DNA from: Lachnospiraceae bacterium
Lineage (GTDB): Bacteria > Bacillota > Clostridia > Lachnospirales > Lachnospiraceae
Reading direction: 5' to 3'
DNA length: 33,643 nucleotides
Assembly (NCBI GenBank): GCA_017513625.1
Contig: JAFXEW010000132.1
Coordinates: 1-33,643, forward strand
This document shows positions 6,940-14,413 of this stretch, piece after piece. The translations under genes and the position numbers were made by a program. Positions within the stretch are counted from its first letter, which is position 1; the number at the start of each line of letters is the position of its first letter. The notes below the pieces were generated by a model that worked only from the letters and a program-made list of their open reading frames with translations, searched no databases and had not been told where the DNA came from.

Positions 6940-8994
6940 ATGGAACAAAGACTGGAGCCTTTGTTTACACCCTGGAAAATCGGAAACTGTGAGATTAAAA
7001 ACAGAATTGTACTTACGTCCATGGGTGGAACCAATTTGCTGGGCTGGATGGAGATTAATCATTTCGATAAAGCCGGAGCGAAATTTATTATGGAAGTGGC
7101 CAAAAACAATTGTGGTCTGGTATTACCGGGATGTCAGCCGGTGTACAATCCCATGCTTGGCCAGTGGTTATATAAGAACAAAAAAATGTACAAAGATCTT
7201 GCGGAGTGGATGCCCGAGTTTCATAAGACCGGAGCTAAGCTGTTTATACAGTTAACTGCAGGATTCGGACGTTCCTTTACCATTGACCATTTGATGGAAA
7301 CTTTATTTACCAATAAGGTGCTGAAGGCAGTGTCCAAGCCCATTATGGACTTGGATAAGATTACTGCTGCGCCCAGCCCTTCGCCAAACCGTTGGTCGGA
7401 CAAGGTGCCTTCCAGGGAGATGACGGTGGAAGAGATTCAGGAATTTATTACAGCTTTTGGTAAGACCGCTAAGCTGTTAAAGGATGCCGGTGTGGACGGC
7501 GTGGAAATTCATGCGGTACATGAAGGTTATCTGCTGGACCAGTTTACTTTAAAATATGTTAATAAACGTACGGATGAGTATGGCGGTTCTCTTGAAAACA
7601 GATACCGTTTTGCAGTAGAAATTGTAAAAGAAATTAAGCGTGTCTGCGGACAGGACTTCCCTGTTTCCCTGCGTTACAGTGTGGAATCCAAGACTAAGGG
7701 CTTTCGTGAAGGTGCACTTCCCGGTGAAAAATATGTGGAAGTGGGACGTGATATGGAGGAGTCCGAAAAAGCAGCTAAGTACTTGCAGGATGCAGGTTAT
7801 GACATGTTGAATTGTGATAATGGTACCTATGATGCATGGTATTGGGCGCATCCCCCTATTTATATGCCTGAGAACTGTAATCTGGATGATGTGGCGCATA
7901 TACGTCAGTTTGTGGATATTCCCGTGGTATGTGCAGGTCGTATGACCCCGGAAGTGGCAGCCGATGCTGTGGCACAGGGACGCATTGACGGTGCCGGCTT
8001 TGCACGGCCTTTCCTGGCAGACCAAGAGTGGGTGACCAAGTTGATAGAAGGCCGTAAGGACGATATCCGGCCCTGTATTCTTTGCCATAACGGTTGTTTT
8101 AATATGTGTCATTATAAGGGTGTACCCAATGACCAGGATCTGATGGATTCCCTGCATCTGTCCAGATGCGCGGTAAATGCGGAGACCATGCAGTGGAATA
8201 AGCATAAGATTGTACCCACTGCCAAGCCGAAAAAAGTACATATCATAGGTGGCGGAATCGGTGGTATGGAGGCCGCAAGAGTGCTGAAGCTACGCGGTCA
8301 TGAGCCGGTGATATATGAGCAGTCCGACAAGTTGGGCGGAACCTTTATTGCTGCAGGAGCGGAGAGCTACAAGGGAAAGCTCCGTGAATTGCTGGCCTGG
8401 TACAGAAAGCAGATGGAAGACTTAAAGATAGAAATACATCTGAATGAAAAGATTGAGGACGTGGCACAGTTTGCGGGAGCGCCTGTGATTGTGGCAACGG
8501 GAGCCGTTGCCAGAGTACTGCGTAATGTGCCCGGTAATGAAAAGATGATTGAAGCCTGCGAATACCTGACCGGTACTCCGGTAGGAGATAGGGTGGCAGT
8601 GATTGGCGGCGGTCTTACCGGATGTGAGATTGCTTACGAACTGGCACTGCAGGGCAAGAAGCCTATTATTGTGGAGATGAAGGATGATTTGATTTCCCAG
8701 AAGGGCATTTGTCTGGCTAACAGCTCTTATTTAAGAGAGTGGTTTGCACTGCATGAGATTCCCGTATATCTGGAGACTACATTACAGGCTGTGGAGGATG
8801 GTAAAATCCTTTGTAAGGACAAAGAGGGTAAGACTCTGGAACTGGCATGTGACAGCGTAATCAGTTCGGCAGGTTATATCCCCAATCCGCTTACCAAGGC
8901 ATCCGGTAATGTATATCTGGTAGGAGATTGTCAGCAGGTGGGTAACTTACGTACTGTAGTATGGCGTGCATATGAAGTGGCCATGAAAATATAG
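6940..8994 (+). CDS. Old-yellow-enzyme/Fe-S NAD(P)H-dependent 2-enoate reductase-like flavoenzyme
   Basis: 684 residues from ATG 6940 (GAAGGAGG ahead). Domain order is that of 2,4-dienoyl-CoA reductase, 2-enoate reductase and BaiCD. An FMN-binding TIM barrel (1-~370) has the pocket signature HAVHEGYLLDQF (191-202) and RTDEYGGSLENR. A 4Fe-4S cluster motif follows (C379, C382, C386 and C410; C390 is extra). Then come an FAD fold starting IGGGIGGMEAA (~436) and an NAD(P)H-binding insert (VIGGGLTGCEIAYEL). Such enzymes pass electrons NADH, FAD, Fe-S, FMN to an activated C=C bond. The substrate cannot be read from sequence. Co-transcription with aconitase X, a dehydratase, suggests it reduces the unsaturated product made by that enzyme. 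Cytoplasmic, anaerobic metabolism. Confidence 0.88.
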   Translation: MEQRLEPLFTPWKIGNCEIKNRIVLTSMGGTNLLGWMEINHFDKAGAKFIMEVAKNNCGLVLPGCQPVYNPMLGQWLYKNKKMYKDLAEWMPEFHKTGAKLFIQLTAGFGRSFTIDHLMETLFTNKVLKAVSKPIMDLDKITAAPSPSPNRWSDKVPSREMTVEEIQEFITAFGKTAKLLKDAGVDGVEIHAVHEGYLLDQFTLKYVNKRTDEYGGSLENRYRFAVEIVKEIKRVCGQDFPVSLRYSVESKTKGFREGALPGEKYVEVGRDMEESEKAAKYLQDAGYDMLNCDNGTYDAWYWAHPPIYMPENCNLDDVAHIRQFVDIPVVCAGRMTPEVAADAVAQGRIDGAGFARPFLADQEWVTKLIEGRKDDIRPCILCHNGCFNMCHYKGVPNDQDLMDSLHLSRCAVNAETMQWNKHKIVPTAKPKKVHIIGGGIGGMEAARVLKLRGHEPVIYEQSDKLGGTFIAAGAESYKGKLRELLAWYRKQMEDLKIEIHLNEKIEDVAQFAGAPVIVATGAVARVLRNVPGNEKMIEACEYLTGTPVGDRVAVIGGGLTGCEIAYELALQGKKPIIVEMKDDLISQKGICLANSSYLREWFALHEIPVYLETTLQAVEDGKILCKDKEGKTLELACDSVISSAGYIPNPLTKASGNVYLVGDCQQVGNLRTVVWRAYEVAMKI

Positions 8995-9008
8995 CAGGAG
9001 GCAAAAAA

Positions 9009-10286
9009 GTGAATTTAACAAAAGAACAACAGGCAATTTTAGATGGTGAAAAGGGGGATACCCTTGCCAGAGTTATGAAGACACTGGTGCGCTACGGAGA
9101 AATCTTTGGCGCAGATGCTATGGTACCCGTTACCGGCAAGTATAATCATCTGGTAACATCCTTTGGATTAAAAGCACTGAAACCGGTTTATGAACTGATG
9201 GACAAGTTAATTGAGTCCGGTCATGTGTCTACCCAGAAGTTTTCGGCAGATCCCAGACCTTTGGACCCCGATGTTCCCAGCAGTTTTCTGCAGGATTTCA
9301 TTTTTAAAAATTTCATGTATTCCAGGCAGGCTGATTATGAAAAGCAGCTGAATGAATTGGGACTAATGGAAAAAGATGCTTTTTCCTGTACCTGCTATAT
9401 GGACGAAGTGGGTAATACACCTGCAATGGGTGAAGTTTTATCCTGGTCCGAGTCTTCTGCGGTGGTATATGCCAATTCCGTATTGGGAGCAAGATGTAAC
9501 CGTAATTCGGGTATTATTGACCTGATGGGTTCCGTGTTGGGTTATGTGCCTTATTTCGGCCTTCTTACAGATGAGGGGCGAAAGGCGACCTGGATTGTAA
9601 AAATAGAAACCACGAAGAAACCGGAGGCGCAGCTTCTCGGTTCAGCCATCGGTATGAAGGTAATGGAAGATGTACCTTATATCGTAGGACTGGATAAATG
9701 GCTGGGTGGTCAGTTGGATGATGCGGCTAAGACTTATTTGAAGGATTTCGGTGCAGCTACGGCGTCCAATGGAGCGGTAGGACTGTATCATGTGGAAAAT
9801 ATTACACCGGAGGCAGTAAAACAAGGAGAGAGCTTAGTGGCTGAAGGTGCGCAGGTCTATGTAATAGACGATGCAGAATTGGAGAGAGTATATAAAAGTT
9901 ATCCCGTTATATGGAAGAATAAAGAGGCTACGCCCAAGCTTTGTTTCATGGGTTGTCCTCACATGAGTCTGAACCAGTTAATTGATTGGACGCAAAAGAT
10001 TGACGAGAGTCTGAAACAGGCAGGAAAAAGTAAGGTGTGCATCCCTACGGTATTCACGGCTGCGCCTGCAGTGCTGAAAAAGTTTGAAGAGACACCTTAT
10101 GCAGCTACCTTAAAAGAGGCAGGAGTAATCACTTCCTACATCTGTCCTTTGATGTATATGAACAATCCTTTAAGTGAAAAGATGCCGGTTATTACCTCCA
10201 GTAATAAGTTGCGTACCTACACCAGTGCACGGTACTATACCGATGCAGAGATTTTAGAGCAGATTACCAAGGGAGGTGGCAAGTAA
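9009..10286 (+). CDS. Aconitase X (AcnX) catalytic large subunit
   Basis: 425 residues from a GTG start with AGGAGG 7 bp upstream. Family hallmarks are GNTPAMGEVLSWSESSAVVYANSV, split here as GNTPAMGE then SWSESSAVVYANSVLGAR, with C-rich sites CTC before it, GCPH (~320) and ICPLMY near the C-terminus; the cysteines are candidates for metal or Fe-S ligands. Characterised AcnX enzymes are dehydratases: cis-3-hydroxy-L-proline dehydratase in bacteria and mevalonate 5-phosphate dehydratase in archaea. The swivel subunit is a separate gene that overlaps by one base. Substrate unknown here; a small hydroxy acid is likely. Lies 14 bp after the reductase, clearly co-transcribed. Confidence 0.88.
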   Translation: MNLTKEQQAILDGEKGDTLARVMKTLVRYGEIFGADAMVPVTGKYNHLVTSFGLKALKPVYELMDKLIESGHVSTQKFSADPRPLDPDVPSSFLQDFIFKNFMYSRQADYEKQLNELGLMEKDAFSCTCYMDEVGNTPAMGEVLSWSESSAVVYANSVLGARCNRNSGIIDLMGSVLGYVPYFGLLTDEGRKATWIVKIETTKKPEAQLLGSAIGMKVMEDVPYIVGLDKWLGGQLDDAAKTYLKDFGAATASNGAVGLYHVENITPEAVKQGESLVAEGAQVYVIDDAELERVYKSYPVIWKNKEATPKLCFMGCPHMSLNQLIDWTQKIDESLKQAGKSKVCIPTVFTAAPAVLKKFEETPYAATLKEAGVITSYICPLMYMNNPLSEKMPVITSSNKLRTYTSARYYTDAEILEQITKGGGK

Positions 10287-10732
10287 TGAAAGAATTTAAA
10301 GGCAGAATCGTAGCTCCCGGAACGGTATGTGCTCCGGCATTAGTATCCCATGGCGGTCTGAATACATTAGCGTCCTTCCAGAAAGCATTACAGTTTGGCG
10401 ATAAGAAAGCCACCTGCGGTGACCAGAACAATCCTGATTTATACGGTAAGCAAATGGCCGGAAAGGCTTTGTGTTTGCCTCGTACCATAGGTTCCACCAC
10501 CGGCGGACTGGTATTGTATTGTGCATGCTCTATGAAGAGACAGCCTGCGTGTATGCTGTTTTCCGAGCCCATAGATTCACTTGCGGCAGCAGGTGCCATC
10601 CTGGCCGATGTATGGCTGGATGAAGTGACCATGCCTGTAGTGGACAGTCTGGGTGAAGAATTCCTGAACTATGTGAAGGATAACATGACTATTACCGTAA
10701 AAGAAGACGGAACGGTAGTGGTGGAAGATTAA
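10286..10732 (+). CDS. Aconitase X swivel-domain small subunit
   Basis: 148 residues; its ATG overlaps the TAA of the large subunit (TAATG), which favours equal amounts of both. It has the DUF126/AcnX swivel features: a beta-barrel start (GRIVAPGTVCAPALVS), then LPRTIGSTTGGLVL, whose GSTTGG corresponds to the serine-containing loop closing over the active site. In many bacteria both domains are fused; here they are split, as in archaea and some Firmicutes. It should form a heterodimer with the product of 9009-10286. Confidence 0.88.
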   Translation: MKEFKGRIVAPGTVCAPALVSHGGLNTLASFQKALQFGDKKATCGDQNNPDLYGKQMAGKALCLPRTIGSTTGGLVLYCACSMKRQPACMLFSEPIDSLAAAGAILADVWLDEVTMPVVDSLGEEFLNYVKDNMTITVKEDGTVVVED

Positions 10733-10773
10733 ATGCACATAAACTTTACAGTGTGCTGCTAATATCATTAAGT

Positions 10774-10818
10774 AGAGCCCCCGCTTTTCGGCATACCTTG
10801 CCGAAAGGCGGGGGCTCT
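10774..10818. terminator. Strong 20-bp stem-loop after the AcnX operon
   Basis: Left arm 10774-10793 and right arm 10799-10818 pair over 20 bp with one G-T, loop TACCT. There is no T-run on either strand, so it may act as an RNA 3'-end stabiliser, a palindromic repeat element or an atypical terminator. Confidence 0.5.
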
Positions 10819-10827
10819 AAGATAAAG

Positions 10828-10856
10828 TTGCAATTTACAGTGGTATCCAATATAAT
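10828..10856 (+). promoter_or_regulatory. Promoter of the MBOAT/SGNH operon
   Basis: TTGCAA (10828-10833), 17 bp, TATAAT (10851-10856), about 40 bp ahead of the MBOAT start. Confidence 0.65.
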
Positions 10857-10894
10857 GAAGAATTATAGAAGAGTGATTGGAGAGACGGGAGTTT

Positions 10895-12349
10895 ATGCTT
10901 TTTAATTCATATATTTTTATTCTTTTGTTCCTGCCCCTGTGTCTGATAGGGTATTTCCTACTTAATAAGTTTAAGCAGTATACACTTGCACAAGTGTATC
11001 TGTTTGGCATGTCCCTGTGGTTTTACGGCTACTTTAAAGTAAAGTATCTGGGGATAATTCTGGCCAGTATACTGATAAATTACCTGGTCTATCTGGGAAT
11101 AAACAGGTCCGGGACGAAACGGAAAGCCAAGGGAATTATGATTGCAGGAGTATGCATTAATGTAGGTATACTTTTGTATTTTAAATACATGGACTTCTTT
11201 ATCAGCAATATAAATGCGCTGTTGGGGACTGAAATCGGTTTTTTACGTATAGTACTGCCTCTGGGAATCAGTTTCTTTACGTTCCAGCAGATATCTTTTA
11301 TTGTGGATGCTTACAGGGGAGAGATACCCGGCTATGGTTTCTGGCATTATGCAGGATTTGTTGCATTTTTCCCGCAGTTGATTGCAGGCCCCATTGTTAC
11401 CCATGATGAGCTGGTTCCCCAGTTTTTAGATGAAAAGAAGAAGCATCCCGATGCTGAAAACATAGCACAGGGTATCTATATTTTTGCATTAGGTCTTGCA
11501 AAAAAAGTATTGTTGGCGGACAGTTTCGGTAAAATAGTTTCTTACGGCTACGGCAATCTGGACAAAATGGATTCTGTAGAGGCGTGTCTGGTGATCCTGG
11601 CATACACTATTCAGATTTATTTTGACTTTAGCGGTTACTGTGATATGGCAATCGGTATCGGTAAGATGTTTAATATTGATTTGCCTGTGAATTTCAATTC
11701 ACCCTATAAGGCCCGGACCATTACGGAGTTTTGGGACAGGTGGCATATGACCCTGACCCGTTTCTTTACCAAGTATGTGTATATTCCTTTAGGCGGTAAC
11801 AGAAAGGGTGCGGTGCGGACCTATGTGAATGTATTCCTGGTGTTTTTAATCAGCGGTTTCTGGCACGGGGCCAGCTGGAACTTTGTTTTCTGGGGTGTAA
11901 TGCATGGCTTATTTGTGGTACTGACCCGCAGATTTAAAGAGTTCTTTGCCAAGGTGCCCGGGATAATAAATTGGTTTGTTACTTTTGTATTTGTAAATAT
12001 AGCCTGGGTATTTTTCAGGGCCAAAACCATGGGAGATGCCTTTTCTGTACTGAAAAATCTTTTTGCGTTCCGTTTTGACGGTCTGGACGGCAATTATATA
12101 GAGGTAATCCGTTCCGTGGAATTTACGGAGGTGCTGGGACTTTTTGCTTTGGAAGAGAAATTTCCGCCCTTTGTGTTGACCGGATTTTTCCTGACAGCAT
12201 TAATCGGTCTGTTTGGTTGTAAGAATGCTTATCAGAAGATGCAGGAGTTTAAGCCCGGTCTGTGGACCATGGTAATTACGGTAGTACTGCTTGTGTGGTG
12301 TATTTTCTCCTTTGCGGGCATCAGTACATTTTTATATTTTAATTTTTAG
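10895..12349 (+). CDS. MBOAT family membrane O-acyltransferase (AlgI/DltB-like)
   Basis: 484 residues from ATG 10895 with GGGAG upstream; the in-frame TTG at 10877 is less likely. A multi-pass membrane protein with MBOAT landmarks: QLIAGPIV, FDFSGYCDMAIG, the invariant FWDRWH (His284) and the catalytic-channel ISGFWHGASWN (His324). These enzymes move an acyl group, usually acetyl, across the membrane onto cell-surface polysaccharides such as alginate, peptidoglycan or teichoic acid. The next gene encodes an SGNH-like partner, the usual arrangement for extracellular polysaccharide acetylation. No glycosyltransferases are nearby, so the polymer is unknown. Confidence 0.92.
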   Translation: MLFNSYIFILLFLPLCLIGYFLLNKFKQYTLAQVYLFGMSLWFYGYFKVKYLGIILASILINYLVYLGINRSGTKRKAKGIMIAGVCINVGILLYFKYMDFFISNINALLGTEIGFLRIVLPLGISFFTFQQISFIVDAYRGEIPGYGFWHYAGFVAFFPQLIAGPIVTHDELVPQFLDEKKKHPDAENIAQGIYIFALGLAKKVLLADSFGKIVSYGYGNLDKMDSVEACLVILAYTIQIYFDFSGYCDMAIGIGKMFNIDLPVNFNSPYKARTITEFWDRWHMTLTRFFTKYVYIPLGGNRKGAVRTYVNVFLVFLISGFWHGASWNFVFWGVMHGLFVVLTRRFKEFFAKVPGIINWFVTFVFVNIAWVFFRAKTMGDAFSVLKNLFAFRFDGLDGNYIEVIRSVEFTEVLGLFALEEKFPPFVLTGFFLTALIGLFGCKNAYQKMQEFKPGLWTMVITVVLLVWCIFSFAGISTFLYFNF

Positions 12350-12359
12350 AGGATAATTC

Positions 12360-13427
12360 ATGGGGAACAAATATAAAAGATGGGTATGGTGTGTGGTTGC
12401 ACTGTTAATGGCCGGATTAGTACTGCTTGGCGGTTTTACGGCATTTATTGATCCCTATTTTCACTATCACGGACCCTTACCCTTTGTAAAATATGAATTG
12501 AAAAGTGAACGCTACCAGAATAATGGAATCGTAAGGCACTTTGACTACGATGCCATTATCACGGGCAGTTCCATGACAGAGTGCTTCCGGACCTCGCAGT
12601 TAGATGAACTGTTTGGTGTCAAATCCGTGAAGGTGCCCTTTTCCGGTGGCAGTTTCAGGGAAGTAAATGAAAATCTGCAGGTGGCAGTTGACCATAATCC
12701 GGAACTGAAAATGGTAGTACGGTGTTTGGATGCTAATCGTTTTTTTGATCATAAGGATAAGATGGATTATGATGATTATCCTGACTACCTGTATGATGAG
12801 TCTGTGTGGAACGATGCGAGTTATTTGTTTAATAAGGATATCCTGATGACGGCAGTGCAGAATCTGCACGGGTATATGGCATCAGGTAATAATGCAATGT
12901 CCATGGATGAATATGTGAACTGGAGTAATTTTTACCCCTATGGCAGGGATGCTATATTAGGAGCCTTTGCACCGGAGGAAGTGGAGAGGACGGAGTATCG
13001 GACAGAGATTACGCAGGAGGAGTATCGTATGATGGATGAAAGCATCAGCCAGAATATTACGGAACTGATTGCTACCCATCCGGAGATAGAGTTTTATATA
13101 TACATTTCACCATACAGTATCTATTGCATGGATTATTGGAGGCGGTCGGGGACGCTGGAGAGGCAGCTTCTGGCCGAAAAGTATTATATAGAAAAGCTTT
13201 TGCCCTATGATAATGTAAAGCTCTTTACCTTCTTTACGGACTATGATACTGTATGTAATCCGGATAATTACAAGGATGTGGCCCATCACGGGGGCTGGGT
13301 AAATAGCCGGATATTAGAATATATGAAGAGTGATACCTATAGACTTACCATTGATAATTATGAAGACTATTGTCAGGAAGTATGGGACTATTACATTTCT
13401 TTTGATTACGAGTCATTATATGAATAG
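12360..13427 (+). CDS. Membrane-anchored SGNH-like acyltransferase partner
   Basis: 355 residues with one N-terminal membrane anchor (~8-30), so most of the protein lies outside. GSSM (69-72) supplies the SGNH nucleophile serine; DVAH (306-309) near the C-terminus matches the DxxH Asp/His block. It starts 10 bp after the MBOAT gene. By analogy with AlgJ/AlgX, PatB and DltD, it would take the acyl group from the MBOAT protein and place it on a surface polymer. It is not close enough to DltD by eye to use that name. Confidence is good for fold, moderate for role. Confidence 0.75.
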   Translation: MGNKYKRWVWCVVALLMAGLVLLGGFTAFIDPYFHYHGPLPFVKYELKSERYQNNGIVRHFDYDAIITGSSMTECFRTSQLDELFGVKSVKVPFSGGSFREVNENLQVAVDHNPELKMVVRCLDANRFFDHKDKMDYDDYPDYLYDESVWNDASYLFNKDILMTAVQNLHGYMASGNNAMSMDEYVNWSNFYPYGRDAILGAFAPEEVERTEYRTEITQEEYRMMDESISQNITELIATHPEIEFYIYISPYSIYCMDYWRRSGTLERQLLAEKYYIEKLLPYDNVKLFTFFTDYDTVCNPDNYKDVAHHGGWVNSRILEYMKSDTYRLTIDNYEDYCQEVWDYYISFDYESLYE

Positions 13428-13442
13428 AATAAACCATAAAAG

Positions 13443-13505
13443 AAACACCTTTTGTTTATGACCTGCGGGGCTTTCCCGACAAAGGAGCATAGACAAAAGG
13501 TGTTT
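13443..13505. terminator. Convergent bidirectional terminator
   Basis: 13443-13460 pairs with 13488-13505 (17 of 18 bp, one T/C difference); the 27-nt loop has a small inner CGGG/CCCG stem. It lies between two convergent genes (ends 13427 and 13516) and has A/T-rich flanks on both sides. Confidence 0.75.
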
Positions 13506-13515
13506 TACTAATTCT

Positions 13516-13887
13516 TTAAAGGATGGCATTGCTGATGAGCTGGCCTATTTCAACAATATCGCTGCGACCTGAAAATTCAAATTTGACAAGGCCCAGTCCG
13601 CTGAACCACATCTCCAGTTCACAGTCTAAATCAATGGTACCTGCGGTTTCAATGGAAAAGGTCTGGATCTTGGAATAGGGAAGGGTGGTAAAATCTTTCT
13701 TGCGGCCGGTTATACCCTGGACATTTACGGAAATAATCCGCTTGGAGGTAAATACCACGTAGTCGCGGATGCCTCTATATACGCCAATGATTTCTTCGCC
13801 TTTAACTAACAGAGGGAATACATCGGCAGCAGTTTCATTGCTCACTTTGGACAGTTTGATGATACTTCCGTTATTAAAATCAATCAT
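13516..13887 (-). CDS. Small PH-like domain protein
   Basis: 123 residues on the minus strand from ATG 13887, with GAGGTG just upstream; the longer frame to 13974 runs through the promoter. The sequence shows a bacterial PH-fold pattern: strand-rich with FTSKRIISVNVQGITGRKKDF then TLPYSKIQTFSIETAG, DLDCELEMWFSG and a C-terminal helix. This fits the bPH/YvbH-type family of cytosolic proteins whose function is unknown. It is divergent from the second blaI gene with back-to-back promoters. Confidence 0.75.
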   Translation of the reverse strand: MIDFNNGSIIKLSKVSNETAADVFPLLVKGEEIIGVYRGIRDYVVFTSKRIISVNVQGITGRKKDFTTLPYSKIQTFSIETAGTIDLDCELEMWFSGLGLVKFEFSGRSDIVEIGQLISNAIL

Positions 13888-13930
13888 GGGACACCTCGTT
13901 TCTTCGAATATGTATAATGTTATATATAAA

Positions 13931-13959
13931 ATTTTAACAAAATACAGTATATATTGCAA
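13931..13959 (-). promoter_or_regulatory. Promoter of the PH-like gene (minus strand)
   Basis: Read on the minus strand: TTGCAA (13959-13954), 17 bp, TAAAAT (13936-13931). Its -35 is 8 bp from the -35 of the divergent blaI promoter. Confidence 0.6.
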
Positions 13960-13967
13960 GATGAGGG

Positions 13968-13996
13968 TTGACACATTGGTCTACAGGCAGTAGAAT
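13968..13996 (+). promoter_or_regulatory. Promoter of the second BlaI/M56 operon
   Basis: TTGACA (13968-13973), 17-bp spacer, TAGAAT (13991-13996). The -10 overlaps operator 1. Confidence 0.85.
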
Positions 13997-14019
13997 ATAG
14001 ATGGTCTACAAGGAGTAGA
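13980..14019. promoter_or_regulatory. Tandem BlaI operators
   Basis: Two dyads, TCTACAGGCAGTAGA (13980-13994) and TCTACAAGGAGTAGA (14005-14019), each with perfect 5-bp arms and 5-bp centre, repeated with a 25-bp period (10-15 bp flanks also repeat). Operator 1 covers the -10, operator 2 the early transcript. This implies autorepression by the BlaI product of 14039. Confidence 0.85.
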
Positions 14020-14038
14020 ATAAATGTGAGGTGAAACT

Positions 14039-14398
14039 ATGGCAGAATACAGATTGGGAGAAGTAGAAAAAGAATTTGCAGATATTATATGGGACAATGA
14101 GCCTCTGGCCTCCGGAGAACTGGCAAAACGGTGTATGGAAGTACTTGGCTGGAAAAAATCAACCACTTACACTGTACTGAAAAGGGTATGTGAAAGAGGG
14201 CTCTTTTGTAATGAAGAAGGAGTGGTACGTTCCCTGGTTACCCGGGATGAATTTCTGGCGGGCAGATGTGACCAATTCGTACAGGAGACCTTTGACGGAT
14301 CCTTGCCCGGTTTTATTGCTGCATTTACCAGACAGCGGAAGTTAAGCGAAGAGGAGATTGGGGAGCTATTAGATATTATTGAGCAAAGCAGACGTTAG
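14039..14398 (+). CDS. BlaI/MecI-family repressor, second copy
   Basis: 119 residues from ATG 14039 with GAGGTG upstream. The winged helix (1-~75) includes IIWDNEPLASGELAKR and the recognition segment around GWKKSTTYTVLKR; the C-terminal half ends in the dimerisation region with TFDGSLPGFIAAF, very like that of the copy at 3489. It should bind the tandem operators immediately upstream and repress itself and the M56 receptor 15 bp downstream. Confidence 0.92.
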   Translation: MAEYRLGEVEKEFADIIWDNEPLASGELAKRCMEVLGWKKSTTYTVLKRVCERGLFCNEEGVVRSLVTRDEFLAGRCDQFVQETFDGSLPGFIAAFTRQRKLSEEEIGELLDIIEQSRR

Positions 14399-14413
14399 AA
14401 AGGGGGAGGCTGT

